6,536 nt of DNA from Bacteroidota bacterium (lineage in GTDB: Bacteria; Bacteroidota; Bacteroidia; UKL13-3), in contig RDYC01000322.1 in NCBI GenBank assembly GCA_004293295.1, positions 1-6,536 on the forward strand, in the 5' to 3' direction. This document shows, piece by piece, positions 6,261-6,536 of the stretch. The notes beneath the pieces were generated by a model. It did not search any database, was not told the DNA's origin, and saw only the letters and a list, made by a program, of their open reading frames with translations. How positions within the stretch are numbered: position 1 is the first letter of the stretch; every line of letters begins with the position of its first letter. A program made the translations under genes and the position numbers.

Positions 6261-6536
6261 ACAAGACCAACTTTATTTTAGGGTGGTAATGGCCCTTTCC
6301 ATTGTGGTATTTTTGGCCGTAGTGGTGCTTAACCGTAAACTTATTCCCAGACCCGATGTAATTCCCGCATTTGTTTACGGGCTACCTAAACTCAATGCTT
6401 TTATTAATGCCACATGCAGTGTGTTGTTGTTGGTATCTTTATATTTTATAAAAAACAAACAAATTAACGCCCATAAAAATACCAATATCCTCACTTTTGT
6501 GCTTTCCAGTTTGTTTCTGGTGTCATATGTGCTGTT
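6238..6536 (+). CDS. DUF420 membrane protein, probable oxidase assembly factor (3'-partial)
   Basis: The frame opens at ATG 6238, inside the last 23 nt of the SCO gene in a different frame, and runs off the window after 99 codons. The visible protein has a short polar N-terminus, a hydrophobic helix (about 14-31), the segment GLPKLNAFINATCSVLLL (48-65), then IKNKQINAHKNTN (71-83) and a third helix ending SSLFLVSYV. The LPxxNAxxN pattern, the IKxxxIxxHK pattern and the SxxFLxSY pattern fit the DUF420 family. Characterised Firmicutes members (CtaM of Staphylococcus aureus, YozB/CtaK of Bacillus subtilis) are needed for maturation of aa3-type oxidases, so an assembly role here is inferred from family plus location. 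The overlap with sco suggests translational coupling. The family is assigned from motif memory on a truncated protein. Confidence 0.8.
   Translation, partial: MNTVNSNKQDQLYFRVVMALSIVVFLAVVVLNRKLIPRPDVIPAFVYGLPKLNAFINATCSVLLLVSLYFIKNKQINAHKNTNILTFVLSSLFLVSYVL

Overview
This 6.5 kb window is a compact, same-strand cluster for building an aa3/caa3-type cytochrome c oxidase (heme-copper oxidase family A). The protein sequences point to the Bacteroidota. Evidence for this is the 'EHIHGNWPGEIPHVYRW' type C-terminus of subunit I, two tandem subunit III-like proteins, a short COX4_pro-type subunit IV, and an SCO protein followed by a DUF420 membrane protein. The DNA is moderately AT-rich. No gene start has a convincing Shine-Dalgarno sequence; instead A/T-rich stretches precede the starts, as is usual in that phylum. 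Genus cannot be judged.

Layout, all on the + strand: catalytic subunit I ctaD (3..1814, 5' end outside the window); heme A synthase ctaA (1817..2788); heme O synthase ctaB (2813..3709, forced TTG start); a short, divergent subunit III-like protein (3716..4291); a more canonical subunit III (4319..5038); subunit IV (5082..5474); an 11-bp-stem hairpin (5508..5534); an SCO copper chaperone (5562..6260); and a DUF420 protein (6238 to the window end, cut off). Gaps are 2, 24, 6, 27, 43 and 87 nt, and the last two genes overlap by 23 nt. The first six genes look like one transcription unit, and the hairpin marks a possible boundary before the copper-assembly pair.

The genes cover most of what the enzyme needs. 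CtaB farnesylates heme B to heme O, and CtaA oxidises heme O to heme A. CtaD binds heme a and the heme a3/CuB centre. The subunit III and IV proteins surround it in the membrane. SCO and the DUF420 protein are likely to act in copper delivery and assembly. Subunit II, which carries CuA, is not in the window; I would expect it just upstream.

This is mostly a well-known type of locus and I see no sign of an undescribed system. The points worth a second look are residue-level: an Asn where CtaA usually has its first heme-ligand His, loss of the conserved subunit III carboxylates in the first paralog only, the TTG start of ctaB, and the hairpin in the longest gap.
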